DNA of 64,000 nucleotides from Acidobacteriota bacterium (GCA_016213785.1 JACQZQ010000100.1:41359-105358), one strand, 5' to 3'; shown: positions 53,394 to 63,275, counted from the stretch's first letter. Notes: generated by a model from the sequence alone, not told the origin. Program-made: numbers and translations.

Positions 53394-54860
53394 TTATTTT
53401 TCCCAGTCTGGGGGAATCATTCTTCTTCGCCCGTCACTAGTTAGTTTTACTCCAGGTTCTTTCTTTTGATCCCAGAGTTTACAAGTAACTTCTTTATGTA
53501 ATTGGTCAAGAGCTTCACAATAGTTTGTATAATTACAACGTCTTATTTCTTGGCCTCGGCCAAGCTTGATTTTTAAGAACCAATCAGGATCAGCAAGTGA
53601 TTGGCGTGCAGAAGCAATAATATCAGCCTTATTTTCTTGGAGGGTTTTTTCTGCTAATTCAAATGTAGAAATTCCTCCAGCCGTGATTATAGGGGGGAAA
53701 AAGCCAGCTTGATTAACAGCTTGTTTAATTTTAGTTGCTAGGTTGATATTACGGCCAAAAGGGCCTATTTCATCAGAATTCATTGTTGGCATACATTCAT
53801 AACCACTAGGGCCTGTATAAGGATAGACTGCGGCTCCTATTTTGGGCTGTTTTGCGTCTTCAAATTTTCCCCCTTTAGAAATTGAAAGAAAATCAAACCC
53901 TATGCGAGCAAACTCTTCACCAAAATAAATAGCATCATCTATTCTATTGCCTGCTTCTATTACTTCATCCCCTAAAAACCTTAATCCAACAACATAATCA
54001 TTGCCTACACTTTTACGAACCGCCTTATAAACTTCTAATGGCAGTTTTACTCTATTTTCTTTTGAACCTCCATAACCATCAGTTCGATTGTTACGAGCGC
54101 TTAAAAAAGAGGCCATAGTATAAGCATGAGCATAATGAAGTTCTACACCATCAAAGCCTGCTTCACGAGCGCGAATTGCAGCAGCAGCAAAAATTCCAGG
54201 TAAAACTTCGGGTAAGTTTTTAATATGTGGTAGATGTTCATCAGTTACTCGCTCACGATAGCCTTGGCGTAGTGACTCTATTTCTCGCTCATTCATTATT
54301 TGGTCTTGTAATGACTCAGAAGCATTTTGGAGAAATAAGCGGACGTTGATTTCATCAACTGTTAGCCAATTCTCGCTATTTAGTATTTCTGCTAGCTTTT
54401 TTCTATGGTCTTGAGTAATAGTCAAGAATTTAGAAAAATATTTATCTGGTTCAGGCCGGCGTTTAACTGAAAGAAAATCAATGATTTGAATAAAAAAACG
54501 AGTTTCTCCATGGCTTTCTTCTTTGACATGCTCTACCATTTTTTTTAGCCCAGGGATAAAGCGATCATGTCCAATCCTTAAGAGCGGGCCACTAGGAATA
54601 TCTCTAATACCTGTTGCTTCTACTACAATAGCTCCAGGGCGACCAACAGCAAAACGACCATACCAATCAAGGTTGTCTTCTGTAACAAAACCATCTTCAG
54701 TTGCTCTCCAAGGAACCATTGCAGGCACCCAAGTCCGGCTACTAAGTGTCACATTCCCAATTTTAATTGGTTGAAAAAGTAAAGACTTAGAAACTTCTTC
54801 CACAGTAGGCCAGTGGGTTTCTGTTAACTTATAGCGAATACCATTAGGAGGATACCACAT
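53394..54860 (-). CDS. NADH:flavin oxidoreductase / Old Yellow Enzyme family protein
   Basis: 488 residues with a TIM barrel of the OYE family: LLFQPIKIGNVTLSSRTWVP, AIRAREAGFDGVELHYAHAY followed by TMASFLSARNNRTDGYGGS, and FPPIITAGGISTFELAEKTL, then DIIASARQSLADPDWFLK. It lacks the CX2CX3C-X11-C iron-sulfur motif and the second NADH domain of larger relatives, though it has about 100 extra residues in an insertion near 120-210 and a Cys-containing tail. Expected FMN-dependent reduction of activated C=C bonds; substrate unknown. The stop codon abuts the stop of the convergent NYN gene, so there is no room for a terminator between them. Confidence 0.85.
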   Translation of the reverse strand: MWYPPNGIRYKLTETHWPTVEEVSKSLLFQPIKIGNVTLSSRTWVPAMVPWRATEDGFVTEDNLDWYGRFAVGRPGAIVVEATGIRDIPSGPLLRIGHDRFIPGLKKMVEHVKEESHGETRFFIQIIDFLSVKRRPEPDKYFSKFLTITQDHRKKLAEILNSENWLTVDEINVRLFLQNASESLQDQIMNEREIESLRQGYRERVTDEHLPHIKNLPEVLPGIFAAAAIRAREAGFDGVELHYAHAYTMASFLSARNNRTDGYGGSKENRVKLPLEVYKAVRKSVGNDYVVGLRFLGDEVIEAGNRIDDAIYFGEEFARIGFDFLSISKGGKFEDAKQPKIGAAVYPYTGPSGYECMPTMNSDEIGPFGRNINLATKIKQAVNQAGFFPPIITAGGISTFELAEKTLQENKADIIASARQSLADPDWFLKIKLGRGQEIRRCNYTNYCEALDQLHKEVTCKLWDQKKEPGVKLTSDGRRRMIPPDWEK

Positions 54861-54980
54861 ATTTTTGTTTGATTTAATTAAGCTAAGAAGGATTTTGATA
54901 CTAAAAACAAGTTATTGTAATCAGTTAGGAGAAAAAATAACAATCCCTCTTAGCTAGCACACAAAGAAATTATAATTTTC

Positions 54981-56057
54981 CTATTTTCTTAATAAGCCAG
55001 AGAAAAAACTTATTATTTGTTGAAGAAAACTTGCTTGCTTTTCTTCTGTAGTTGTTGAGTAAAATAGTTGTAAATCTTTATGATTAGGTGCTATAGCTGT
55101 AAGATTTATATTAGACACAGTCTTAGTAGTCTTAGTAGCAGAAGCAGTTGTTTTTGGTAGCAAAGCTATTAGCTCATTTGCTAGCGCTAGAACACTTTGG
55201 TGTCTTTGTCTTGCATCTTTAGCTAAAGCACATTGAACTATGTTATCTAGCTCATGGTTAATATCAGGATAAGTTGTTAGGGGTTTAGGAAGGTGACATA
55301 TACAAGCTATTGCAAGAGATGTTGCGGTTTTTCCTGTAAAAGGGAACTCACCTGATAGCATAAGGTAAAGTAAAATTCCTATTGTATAAACCTCTGCTTG
55401 AGGATAAATTTCCTCAAGCCCTTGAGCTTGTTCTGGAGTCATAAAATTTAAAGAACCTTCTGTTAACTCTATTTGTTTAGAGACTTGAGAGTTATTGACT
55501 GCTAAGGTTTGACATAAAAGCTCAAACTCTTTTGTAGAGTAGAGTTTATTTATATCAATATCAAAATCTAATGGATATGTATTAAGGTTATTCTGTAGGT
55601 CAAGCATTATTGTAGCAGGATTTATATTTCTATAAATGACTCCTAAACTATTGGCTTTTGTAATAGAACTACAAACTTGTAGTGCAATTTTTATTGTTTC
55701 TTTAGAAGAAAACCTTCCTTTTTCTGTAATAATTTTTTCTAGGCTAGGACTATCAACATATTCAAGTACTAGATAAGCTTTTTCTCCCCTTACTTCACCA
55801 AAGTTACTAATAAAAATACCTGGGTAACTTCTAGTGTACTTCCAATAGTGAGAAGTTTGGTTTAGCTCAATAAAATACTTATCAAAGTAGTTATTCTTAA
55901 TACAAGTTTGAGAGTCAAAAGGCAACAAATTAATCAAAACTTTTTTCTGGCTGGTTTTAGACTTTATATTTGTCGCAAGGTAAAGTCCACCTAAGATATT
56001 TTTATCAACTAATTTTTCTAATCTGTATTTATTTTCTAAAATTGTTCCAAGTTTCAT
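54981..56057 (-). CDS. Kinase-fold protein lacking catalytic residues (pseudokinase)
   Basis: 358 residues starting at ATG 56057, which is preceded by GGAG six bases upstream; the longer frame from 56120 adds 21 unrelated residues. The fold is a Ser/Thr kinase of the Hanks type (LGTILENKYRLEKLVD, YLVLEYVDSPSLEKII, NFMTPEQAQGLEEIYPQAEVY, GILLYLMLSGEFPF, and a normal C-lobe). The catalytic sites are not: the Gly loop reads DKNILGGLY, the VAIK position is VLINL, the HRDLKPxN site is YRNINPATI (D to N at about 144), and DFG reads DFD. It diverges from the VIT/vWA gene at 56289. A scaffold or phospho-reader role is inference. Confidence 0.85.
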   Translation of the reverse strand: MKLGTILENKYRLEKLVDKNILGGLYLATNIKSKTSQKKVLINLLPFDSQTCIKNNYFDKYFIELNQTSHYWKYTRSYPGIFISNFGEVRGEKAYLVLEYVDSPSLEKIITEKGRFSSKETIKIALQVCSSITKANSLGVIYRNINPATIMLDLQNNLNTYPLDFDIDINKLYSTKEFELLCQTLAVNNSQVSKQIELTEGSLNFMTPEQAQGLEEIYPQAEVYTIGILLYLMLSGEFPFTGKTATSLAIACICHLPKPLTTYPDINHELDNIVQCALAKDARQRHQSVLALANELIALLPKTTASATKTTKTVSNINLTAIAPNHKDLQLFYSTTTEEKQASFLQQIISFFSGLLRK

Positions 56058-56153
56058 AACCTTCTCCAAGGTAATATTTAAGTGTTTTTTGCCCGTAGAT
56101 ATTTGGTTAAACTCCAGCAAATCAAGAAAAATAAAAAAGTAGGATTTTTTATC

Positions 56154-56182
56154 TTGACAGTATTACAGTAAATTTATACTAT
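56154..56182 (+). promoter_or_regulatory. Strong promoter for the VIT/vWA gene
   Basis: TTGACA (56154-56159), 17-base spacer, TACTAT (56177-56182). Near-consensus housekeeping-type promoter 107 bases before the ATG at 56289. Confidence 0.8.
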
Positions 56183-56288
56183 GCTGTTAACGTAGTAAAG
56201 CACAAATTTCAAGTTATTAGGTTTTAAGTTTTAAGGATAAAAAATCTTAGAATAATTGCTTAAAAAATGACTATGGAGGGAAAGTTAT

Positions 56289-59255
56289 ATGAGTCGAGCT
56301 ATTCCAATGATGGAAATGCCTAATGAGCGTTTACGAGGTGTAGGTATTCTTTCAGCAGAGAGAGAAGGAAAAAAGGCTCTCCTACCTTTAGCAGGGGTGA
56401 AGATAAACGCACAAGTGGCAGATAGGGTTGCTACAGTAATAATGGCAGAAACTTTTCATAACCCTTATTCAGAGCATTTAGAGACAGTTTATATATTTCC
56501 TCTTCCAGGAGGTGCTGCTGTAAATGATTTTGAAATGCGAGTAGGTGAACGAGTTATAAAAGGAAAAGTAGAAGAACGCGGTGAGGCCCGTAAGCAATAC
56601 CAACAAGCCCTTGATCAAGGTAAACAAGCAGCTTTGATGGAAAAAGAGCGAGATGATGTTTTTACCATTCAAGTTGGAAATATCCCTCCTAATGAAGAAA
56701 TCTCTGTAAAAATTACTTACTCTGAGCGATTACCATTTTTTGAGGATGGAAGAGCAGAAATTAGGCTTCCTCTTGTAGTTGCGCCTCGTTATATTCCTGG
56801 ACAAGCACTAGAGCGTGAACCTGTTGGTGAGGGAATAGAACAAGACACAAACCTTGTTCCAGATGCTTCTAGAATCACTCCACCACGTTTAGCAGAAGGC
56901 TTTGACCCTAAAGTAGCTTTAAGCATTGATGTTTCTTTAATGTGGGATGAAAGTGACGGACTAGGAGAAATTCGTAATCTTTGTTGTTCTCAACACGCTA
57001 CACAAACTTCTATTGGTAGGGAAGGGGTAAGAGTTTCGCTTGCTTATGATAATGAACTATTAAATAGAGATTTTGTTTTACGCTGGACTTTAAGTGGTAG
57101 AAAGTTACGCCCATCACTACTTTTTCATAAAGATTTAGAAGGAAAGACTTATGGAATGCTTTCATTAATTCCTCCTTATAATGAAGGTCAAAATAAACAA
57201 GCACGAGATATAGTATTTGTTTTAGATCGTTCTGGTTCAATGCAAGGGATAAAAATAAGTTCTGCATCGCGTGCTTGTGCTTTACTAATCAATACTTTAG
57301 GCCCAGATGATCGCTTTGCCATACAAATTTTTGATAATCGTGTAGAGTGGTTTAATGCTTCGCATTATCAAAAAGACGGGCATTTTATTCCTGCTGATTC
57401 TTATGGGATTGAACAAGGTGAAAAATATTTACGCACAGTAACTGCTGAAGGCGGGACAGAAATGTATTCTGCATTAAGTCAAGCAATTACAGCTTTAGAA
57501 TCACGCAAAAATATAAATAACCGAGTCCCAACAATTGTTATGTTAACAGACGGTGAAGTTGGTAATGAGTCTCATATCTTAAAAGAAATGCAACAAAGAT
57601 TAAATGATTCTAGGTTGTTTACTATTGGTATTGATACAGCAGTAAATCAAGGTTTTTTACAAAGGCTCGCTGATGTTGGTCGTGGAACAGCAAACTTTGT
57701 TACTCCAGGAGCACAACTAGAAGAGGCTTTAGTTAATATTGGTAGGGAAATAGGTGTTCCGCTAGTAGTAAACCTTAGAATAGAAGATATTGATACAGGT
57801 CTAGAATTAGAATCAATTGCTCCTACTAAGATTGTAGATCTTTTTAGTGGGCGTGCTACTACAACATTTTTTGTTACTCAAAAAATAGGGAAAATCCATG
57901 TTAAAGGCAATTTTCCTAATGGGGATTGTTTTGAAGCGGTGGTTAATGGAAAAGAGATCTCTTTACAAGCAATTGCTCAGCTTTGGGCTAAGACTAAAAT
58001 CAATGACTTAGAAGATCGTTACCGAATAGATTTACATTTACAAGCACAAATTAAACGAGAGATTATTTCTTTGTCTATACAACATAAAATATTAACAAAG
58101 TTTACTGCATTTATTGCTGTAGACCATGAGGAAATTGTTAATAAAGAAAATTTACGTAGAAAAGTTGTTCAGCCAGTAGAAATGCCTGCTCAATGGGAAA
58201 TGAAGGTTGCTCCTTCAAGCCCTGCACCTTATCAACCTACAAAAATGATTGCGCTAATGCCTCAAGCCCCACCAGCACAAGCAGCATCGTCTTTTATTTC
58301 TCCAAGTGTTTCTATTGCTCCAGGCGCTCCACGAAGGTCGGCACGGGCTGAAAGAAATGATGCTAATTTAACTTCTTGTGGAATGGTTGCGGGAAATGCA
58401 GCAAGCAATTTAGATAAAAAAGCTGCTAGCCTGAGTAACCAATTAAATAATACTCCGCCACTTGCTGACTTAAGTGACAAGTTTGATAGCCTAGTTTTTG
58501 ATTCAGATGATGAGCTATGTGAACTTGGGCTAGAAAGCGTTTCAACAACAGAACTTTTGTCTGAAACTAAAGCAGAGCCTAAGGAAGAAAGTAAAGCTGG
58601 CGTTAAACAAAAAATTGAAGCTAGTTTACTTACTGATAAAGAAGAGTTTGAGACCCATTATAATCTTGGGCTAGCTTATAAAGATATGAAACTTTTTGAT
58701 GATGCAATAGCAGAGTTTCAACTAGCTTTTAAGTTTAGCACTAGTGATAAGGACGTATTTAAGTCTACTAGTATGATAGCACACTCTTTCTTAAGCAATA
58801 AGACAGATATTGCTACTATGTTCTGGTATAAACGTGCCATTGAAACAGCAATAAAGATATTTATTAGTGCTTATAGTGATGGTGTTAAAGGCAATAGAGT
58901 GTCTTTTGATGACTTAGAAAAAGTACAAAAAGCGCTTCTAGAATTAATAAACGCTATAGGTTTACTAGAAAAACTGCCAAAGACTGTTAGCTTCTTTTCT
59001 ACTTCATTTTTAGAATTATCAATGTGGCTAGAGAGAGGTTATAAGGAAAAAGCTTTTAGTAGTAACCAAATAGCTTTTGAAGATGTAATAAAAGAAATTG
59101 ATGCTAACTTTAATACTAGCTTATTTGCTATTTACGAAAGTGAAGTTACTAGCAAATTAAAGGATAAAACCACTATAAACACTGGAGGAGAAACTCAATC
59201 AAAGAATGTAGTAGAAGGGGATAAAAAAGATTCTTTTTGGGATTCTAGCATTTAG
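56289..59255 (+). CDS. VIT-vWA-TPR protein
   Basis: 988 residues. A VIT domain at about 20-140 (RVATVIMAETFHNPYSEHLE, then VYIFPLPGGAAVNDFEMRVG), as in inter-alpha-trypsin inhibitor heavy chains. A von Willebrand A domain at about 305-480 follows with its metal-site motif VFVLDRSGSMQG near 309-320. Then a disordered Pro/Ala/Ser-rich linker (about 630-760) and a helical TPR-like part starting EEFETHYNLGLAYKDM (about 785). No signal peptide is seen, so it is probably cytoplasmic. GGAGG before the ATG is strong. It diverges from the pseudokinase gene, with a near-consensus promoter. The TPR start resembles that of the HU-TPR-PilZ protein. vWA domains act in metal-dependent assembly; target unknown. 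Confidence 0.85.
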   Translation: MSRAIPMMEMPNERLRGVGILSAEREGKKALLPLAGVKINAQVADRVATVIMAETFHNPYSEHLETVYIFPLPGGAAVNDFEMRVGERVIKGKVEERGEARKQYQQALDQGKQAALMEKERDDVFTIQVGNIPPNEEISVKITYSERLPFFEDGRAEIRLPLVVAPRYIPGQALEREPVGEGIEQDTNLVPDASRITPPRLAEGFDPKVALSIDVSLMWDESDGLGEIRNLCCSQHATQTSIGREGVRVSLAYDNELLNRDFVLRWTLSGRKLRPSLLFHKDLEGKTYGMLSLIPPYNEGQNKQARDIVFVLDRSGSMQGIKISSASRACALLINTLGPDDRFAIQIFDNRVEWFNASHYQKDGHFIPADSYGIEQGEKYLRTVTAEGGTEMYSALSQAITALESRKNINNRVPTIVMLTDGEVGNESHILKEMQQRLNDSRLFTIGIDTAVNQGFLQRLADVGRGTANFVTPGAQLEEALVNIGREIGVPLVVNLRIEDIDTGLELESIAPTKIVDLFSGRATTTFFVTQKIGKIHVKGNFPNGDCFEAVVNGKEISLQAIAQLWAKTKINDLEDRYRIDLHLQAQIKREIISLSIQHKILTKFTAFIAVDHEEIVNKENLRRKVVQPVEMPAQWEMKVAPSSPAPYQPTKMIALMPQAPPAQAASSFISPSVSIAPGAPRRSARAERNDANLTSCGMVAGNAASNLDKKAASLSNQLNNTPPLADLSDKFDSLVFDSDDELCELGLESVSTTELLSETKAEPKEESKAGVKQKIEASLLTDKEEFETHYNLGLAYKDMKLFDDAIAEFQLAFKFSTSDKDVFKSTSMIAHSFLSNKTDIATMFWYKRAIETAIKIFISAYSDGVKGNRVSFDDLEKVQKALLELINAIGLLEKLPKTVSFFSTSFLELSMWLERGYKEKAFSSNQIAFEDVIKEIDANFNTSLFAIYESEVTSKLKDKTTINTGGETQSKNVVEGDKKDSFWDSSI

Positions 59256-59295
59256 TTGTAATAGTCAATAAAGGGTCTTTTTGTCTTCTGTTTGC

Positions 59296-59332
59296 AGAGT
59301 TAGCTAAAATAACATTTAGCTAACTCTTTTTT
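59296..59332 (+). terminator. Strong intrinsic terminator after the VIT/vWA gene
   Basis: AGAGTTAGCTAAA (59296-59308) and TTTAGCTAACTCT (59315-59327) form a perfect 13-bp stem around ATAACA, then TTTTT. Confidence 0.9.
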
Positions 59333-59490
59333 ACATGGTTTTTTGATACTTGTATTCTTACCTACTCTGACTCCTACTAAAATTCAATAAATTCCATTTA
59401 ACCTTAATTTCTACTGATCTAGCAAGGATGATTAAGTGTAGTTGCACAAGATAAGTACTATAAAAAAGTATAAATTAACTATTTTATTAA

Positions 59491-59509
59491 TTGATCTGAA
59501 ATAGATCAA
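59491..59509. repeat. 7-bp inverted repeat upstream of the secreted protein gene
   Basis: TTGATCT, spacer GAAAT, AGATCAA: a possible operator or a small hairpin, 162 bases before the ATG at 59671. A similar spaced pair occurs near 21583. Confidence 0.45.
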
Positions 59510-59670
59510 AAAAATAAATCTTGTAAGCTATTGAAAATACATAAGTAAATAAATTACGTGAAAAACTTATATAGTTTTATGTTAAGTTAAACACAATGGT
59601 TAATAATTAATTAATCAAAATAAGTCTAGAAATAATTGGGTAATAGCCCCATCTTAAAGGAGAGAAAAAT

Positions 59671-60477
59671 ATGAAAAAAGTATCTATTTTAGTGATATTT
59701 GTGTGTATATGTATAGCAACAATGATGGTAAATAATGTTGATGTAAATGCAAGCGCTAAGTGTGAAGTAAAATTTATGTTTGATGGCTTACAAGCAATAG
59801 CATTTGGCAATCCTGATAAAGTAACTGATGGTATTTTAGATGCTCATCACCATACACCTAAAATTGAGATAAAAGAGATTCAGAAAGGTAGAGAAAAAGT
59901 AATTGCTAATTTTGAAGGAAAAGATCTTTATAAAAAGGTGTTAAATATTTCAATGCCTAACAGTCCACATAAGCCAATACGTTATTATTCTCCTAATATG
60001 AATAAAGATACTAGTGATTTTCGTTGGTGTTTAGATATTGAAACGGATCTTTTTCAAAAACAGCTTTATTTGAAGGATAATTTTTTTACTAAAATTAACT
60101 TCAATGTAGGAACCTTTTATGCTGAAAATGTTACAGAAGAAAAGTATCAATTTGCTGTTGGAAGTAAAATCCATTCATTTAATCGAGAAATAGGTAGACC
60201 TACTCTTAAAGTTAATATGGGTAAGGATGATAGTTTAATTATTGCTGGATTAGCTAAAGAAATAAAACTAGCCTATCAAAATGGTGTAAACTATTCTGTT
60301 TCTATAAGTAATCTGCCTTCAAAAGATATGATGAGTATCAATCATTTTGTTTTTTATTATGATCTAATGAAAACAGATGTCCAAAGATTTATGCCATTAG
60401 CTGTAAAAAAAGCTTCTTTTTTACCTGCTCCAATAATTTGTGATTCTATTGTTTTTGGCAAATCTCGTATAGATTAA
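59671..60477 (+). CDS. Secreted protein of unknown function
   Basis: 268 residues. Signal peptide KKVSILVIFVCICIATMMVN with cleavage near NASA. The mature part has no motif known to me, but two features stand out: DGILDAHHHTPKIEI and RWCLDIETDLFQKQLYLKD. It is beta-rich by composition. AAAGGAGAG precedes the ATG by seven bases. Transcription unit alone; it ends eight bases before a very long hairpin. Function unassigned; it could be a lineage-specific envelope protein. Confidence 0.65.
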   Translation: MKKVSILVIFVCICIATMMVNNVDVNASAKCEVKFMFDGLQAIAFGNPDKVTDGILDAHHHTPKIEIKEIQKGREKVIANFEGKDLYKKVLNISMPNSPHKPIRYYSPNMNKDTSDFRWCLDIETDLFQKQLYLKDNFFTKINFNVGTFYAENVTEEKYQFAVGSKIHSFNREIGRPTLKVNMGKDDSLIIAGLAKEIKLAYQNGVNYSVSISNLPSKDMMSINHFVFYYDLMKTDVQRFMPLAVKKASFLPAPIICDSIVFGKSRID

Positions 60478-60484
60478 ATAATAC

Positions 60485-60530
60485 AGGGGTAAGGAAAAAT
60501 GTTTTTACTTAAACATTTTTCCTTACCCCT
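60485..60530. terminator. 20-bp perfect hairpin between convergent genes
   Basis: AGGGGTAAGGAAAAATGTTT pairs exactly with AAACATTTTTCCTTACCCCT around TTACTT. It lies between the secreted protein gene (+) and the anti-sigma-like gene (-). The U tract is internal, not terminal, so it may also be a stability or RNase III target. Confidence 0.75.
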
Positions 60531-60566
60531 ATAGTCCACAAAAAAGTGTCTTTTATAGGCTAGGGT

Positions 60567-62438
60567 TTATTTTAAGTAGCAAGGGCTTGGTATAAATGAA
60601 AGTAAACAATTATCTTTTTGTTTGCTTTCATTTGCTAAATTAGCATAGTAAGTAGCCTTAATGAAATATTGCTTAGCTTCTTCATTATTTTTAAGCTCTT
60701 TTGATGCTAAGGCTAGTCCCTGGTTTATTTGGCTTAACTGTAAACTATTATTTATGTTAAGTTTTTTCATTATGTCTAAAGCTTGTTTATAAGTTTCAGA
60801 TGCTTGAAGAAAATCACCTTCTAATAATTTAGCTTTTCCATAATAACCTAAGGCAAGATATAGACTTTGTGATTTAGTTTTTTCATCTTCTATATTAGAG
60901 ATGGCATTAATGGATTTTAAATAATATTTTTCACTAGCTGAAAAATCTTTTCTTTCTGCTAAAGCTAAGGATAGAAACATAGAAGATCTTGCTATATAAG
61001 CAGGTTTTTTAATCTCTTCTGCTAACTCTAGAGAAGCTTTGAGATATTGATCTGATAGATCATTGTACTTTAAGTTAGTTGCTGCTAGACCAGCTATTTG
61101 CATTAAAGCAACTATGCGGGTTTTTTTCATGTTTTTAGCACTAGCTAATAAACTTTCTACAGTTTCTAAACACTTAAGATCATCATTATTAAGGTGATAT
61201 AGTGTGGATAAAGATATTTTTGCTGTAGTAACTAAATCCTCTAAATTTATTTTTTTACCAATATGAATAGTTTGTTGAAAAAGTTCTTCAGACTTTTCAA
61301 AACTACTTGTTTCACTTAGTTTTTTAGCTTCCCATAACAAAAAATACCCTTGTAAAAACAGGTATTGATTATCTATAGAAAAACCTAAGCCTTCTTTTGT
61401 TATTGATTCAGAGGATTGATAGTTATAAAGCATTGTATGCAATTTATTAGTAATAGTTTTAGTTCTATAAAACTCAATTTTGTTATTAAGCTGAAAAAAA
61501 ATTTTTTCTAACTTTAGACTTTGCTCTAATGCTTTTTTATAGTTATCTCCTGGAGGTTGATCAAGTAGTTCTAACATATTTTTACGAGATAAAGAAAGTC
61601 TGTCAAAACTATCTAGTGGAGCCAACTCATAATACTTAACTAAATCAACCCCATACTTATCGCTATACTTATTATTAATCTGCATAGCAATCTGTTTGGC
61701 TTTATTTAAATAAGAAATGTCTTTATTCTCTAAATACCCATTAATAGCTAAATCTAGCTCTTCATAAAGATTATTAGTACTAGATGTATTATTAATAGTT
61801 TTACTATAAATAGTATCAATAAAACTTTTAGAATCACTGTTAATAGGGGTAGGAGAAAAAGAAGGTGTAATTATTGATAATGGTTGAGATTGGTTTGATA
61901 CTTTATTTATCATTAAGTAGATGCTGGTCGAAAGCCCAGTAAATATAACAATAGAAGCTACTGCTGCTAAATATTGGTTTTTACTAAAAAAAACGCTATA
62001 AGTCTTGTGAGCTATATTTTGTTTACTTTGTTTTAGCTTAGGAGTTACTATTACGTTATTTTTATCTAAATTGGTTTTACTATCAGGTTTATTATCAACT
62101 TTATCAATAAAATTATTGTTTATTTGGGGGTGATTAGTTACTAAATAATTAATTATTTCTTGTTTTACTTCTTGTTTTACTTTTTGTTTAATATCTTTGC
62201 TTAATATCTCAAGCTCGTTTTTCCAGATAGGATCGGAAAGATATTTAATAAAAGTAGTCTTTTCATCAGAAGAAAGAAGATGTTTTTTTGTATAAATCTC
62301 TTCAACATAAGCAAAGTTAAATAAACAGTCTTCACAACTTTGAATATGACGATCAATAAGACATTCTTCTTTTCTATTTAGCTCGCCTTTAACATACTTA
62401 AAGAATAAATGAATGTTTTTATTACTACAGTCAACCAT
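60567..62438 (-). CDS. Anti-sigma-like membrane protein with zinc finger and TPR domain
   Basis: 623 residues. N-terminal zf-HC2 motif with H31, C35 and C38 (RHIQSCEDC), typical of zinc-binding anti-sigma domains that hold ECF sigma factors. One membrane helix at about 152-174 (YLAAVASIVIFTGLSTSIYL). The C-terminal part (about 220-620) is a long series of TPR-like helices, including EELFQQTIHIGKKINLEDLV and FLSLALAERKDFSASEKYYL. No ECF sigma gene is adjacent in the window, so whether it acts on a sigma factor is inference. Topology would put the TPRs outside. Confidence 0.77.
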   Translation of the reverse strand: MVDCSNKNIHLFFKYVKGELNRKEECLIDRHIQSCEDCLFNFAYVEEIYTKKHLLSSDEKTTFIKYLSDPIWKNELEILSKDIKQKVKQEVKQEIINYLVTNHPQINNNFIDKVDNKPDSKTNLDKNNVIVTPKLKQSKQNIAHKTYSVFFSKNQYLAAVASIVIFTGLSTSIYLMINKVSNQSQPLSIITPSFSPTPINSDSKSFIDTIYSKTINNTSSTNNLYEELDLAINGYLENKDISYLNKAKQIAMQINNKYSDKYGVDLVKYYELAPLDSFDRLSLSRKNMLELLDQPPGDNYKKALEQSLKLEKIFFQLNNKIEFYRTKTITNKLHTMLYNYQSSESITKEGLGFSIDNQYLFLQGYFLLWEAKKLSETSSFEKSEELFQQTIHIGKKINLEDLVTTAKISLSTLYHLNNDDLKCLETVESLLASAKNMKKTRIVALMQIAGLAATNLKYNDLSDQYLKASLELAEEIKKPAYIARSSMFLSLALAERKDFSASEKYYLKSINAISNIEDEKTKSQSLYLALGYYGKAKLLEGDFLQASETYKQALDIMKKLNINNSLQLSQINQGLALASKELKNNEEAKQYFIKATYYANLANESKQKDNCLLSFIPSPCYLK

Positions 62439-62715
62439 TAGCTTTTATTTCCCTGATTATAATATATTAGTTATTTTAACTATAAAAATTTTAATTTTAG
62501 CAAATATTTTTTCGCCCTTTTATTTATCTTAATTTACTAAGCACTATGAATGTTATTAGGTATTAATCTGATAAAAGAGAATACTTACTAAGCAATTGAA
62601 GTAAATAATTATGATATATTGAACTTAGGAATAATATCAAAGCTATGTAGGTTAGTAAACTAAATACTAGTGTTTTATTGATTTTCAGGTAAGGAGATAA
62701 AAGAGTACAGGGCAC

Positions 62716-63114
62716 TTATTTAATTTTTTTTCCTTCTGTAGAAGATACTAATAAAAAACAAAGAATCAGCAAAACACTATATTCCATACCGCCCGTAGTA
62801 TAGCCAACAACAAACCAGCCTCTTGAGGCATGAACAAGAATAATTCCCATAAACAGTTGTAGGATAAAACCAACGCAGATCCATTTTTTGAACTTATCAA
62901 AAACCAAAAAAGATCCCCCAATAATTTCAAAAAATGTAATTGTCCAGGCAATAAGTTCTCCAACCGGAAACCCTTTGTTAGAAAGAAATTCTCCAAATCC
63001 GCCAACAGTACCAGCATAAATACGAATAACCCCATGAGCTGCCATCATAAGGCTTAAGGCAATGCGTAAAACCACTAGCCAGTTGGCTAAGGATAAAAAA
63101 GGAAATTTTGTCAT
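62716..63114 (-). CDS. DoxX-family membrane protein
   Basis: 132 residues with four hydrophobic segments: NWLVVLRIALSLMMAAHGVI, ELIAWTITFFEIIGGSFLVF, ICVGFILQLFMGIILVH, and YSVLLILCFLLVSS, the usual size and pattern of DoxX proteins. Some relatives take part in thiosulfate:quinone or other redox reactions; no specific function is suggested here. Separated from both neighbours by AT-rich gaps. Confidence 0.8.
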   Translation of the reverse strand: MTKFPFLSLANWLVVLRIALSLMMAAHGVIRIYAGTVGGFGEFLSNKGFPVGELIAWTITFFEIIGGSFLVFDKFKKWICVGFILQLFMGIILVHASRGWFVVGYTTGGMEYSVLLILCFLLVSSTEGKKIK

Positions 63115-63275
63115 AAATTTTTTCCTATAAGATAGTTGTAGATTAAAATCTAAAAGGGAATTGACTAAACTTTATCATAAAGCTTAAAAGGATTTTAACT
63201 GATCAGCATTTTTTAGGAAATAATATGGCTAATTTTGCAAAGCAAATAGAGCAAATCAAAATAGCTTTTTTCAAT

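Larger units (their letters stand above)
59256..59670. other. 415-base gene-free region
   Basis: Contains a strong terminator (59296-59332), the inverted repeat TTGATCT..AGATCAA (59491-59509) and AT-rich sequence that presumably includes the promoter of the next gene. I see no reading frame of note. Confidence 0.6.
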
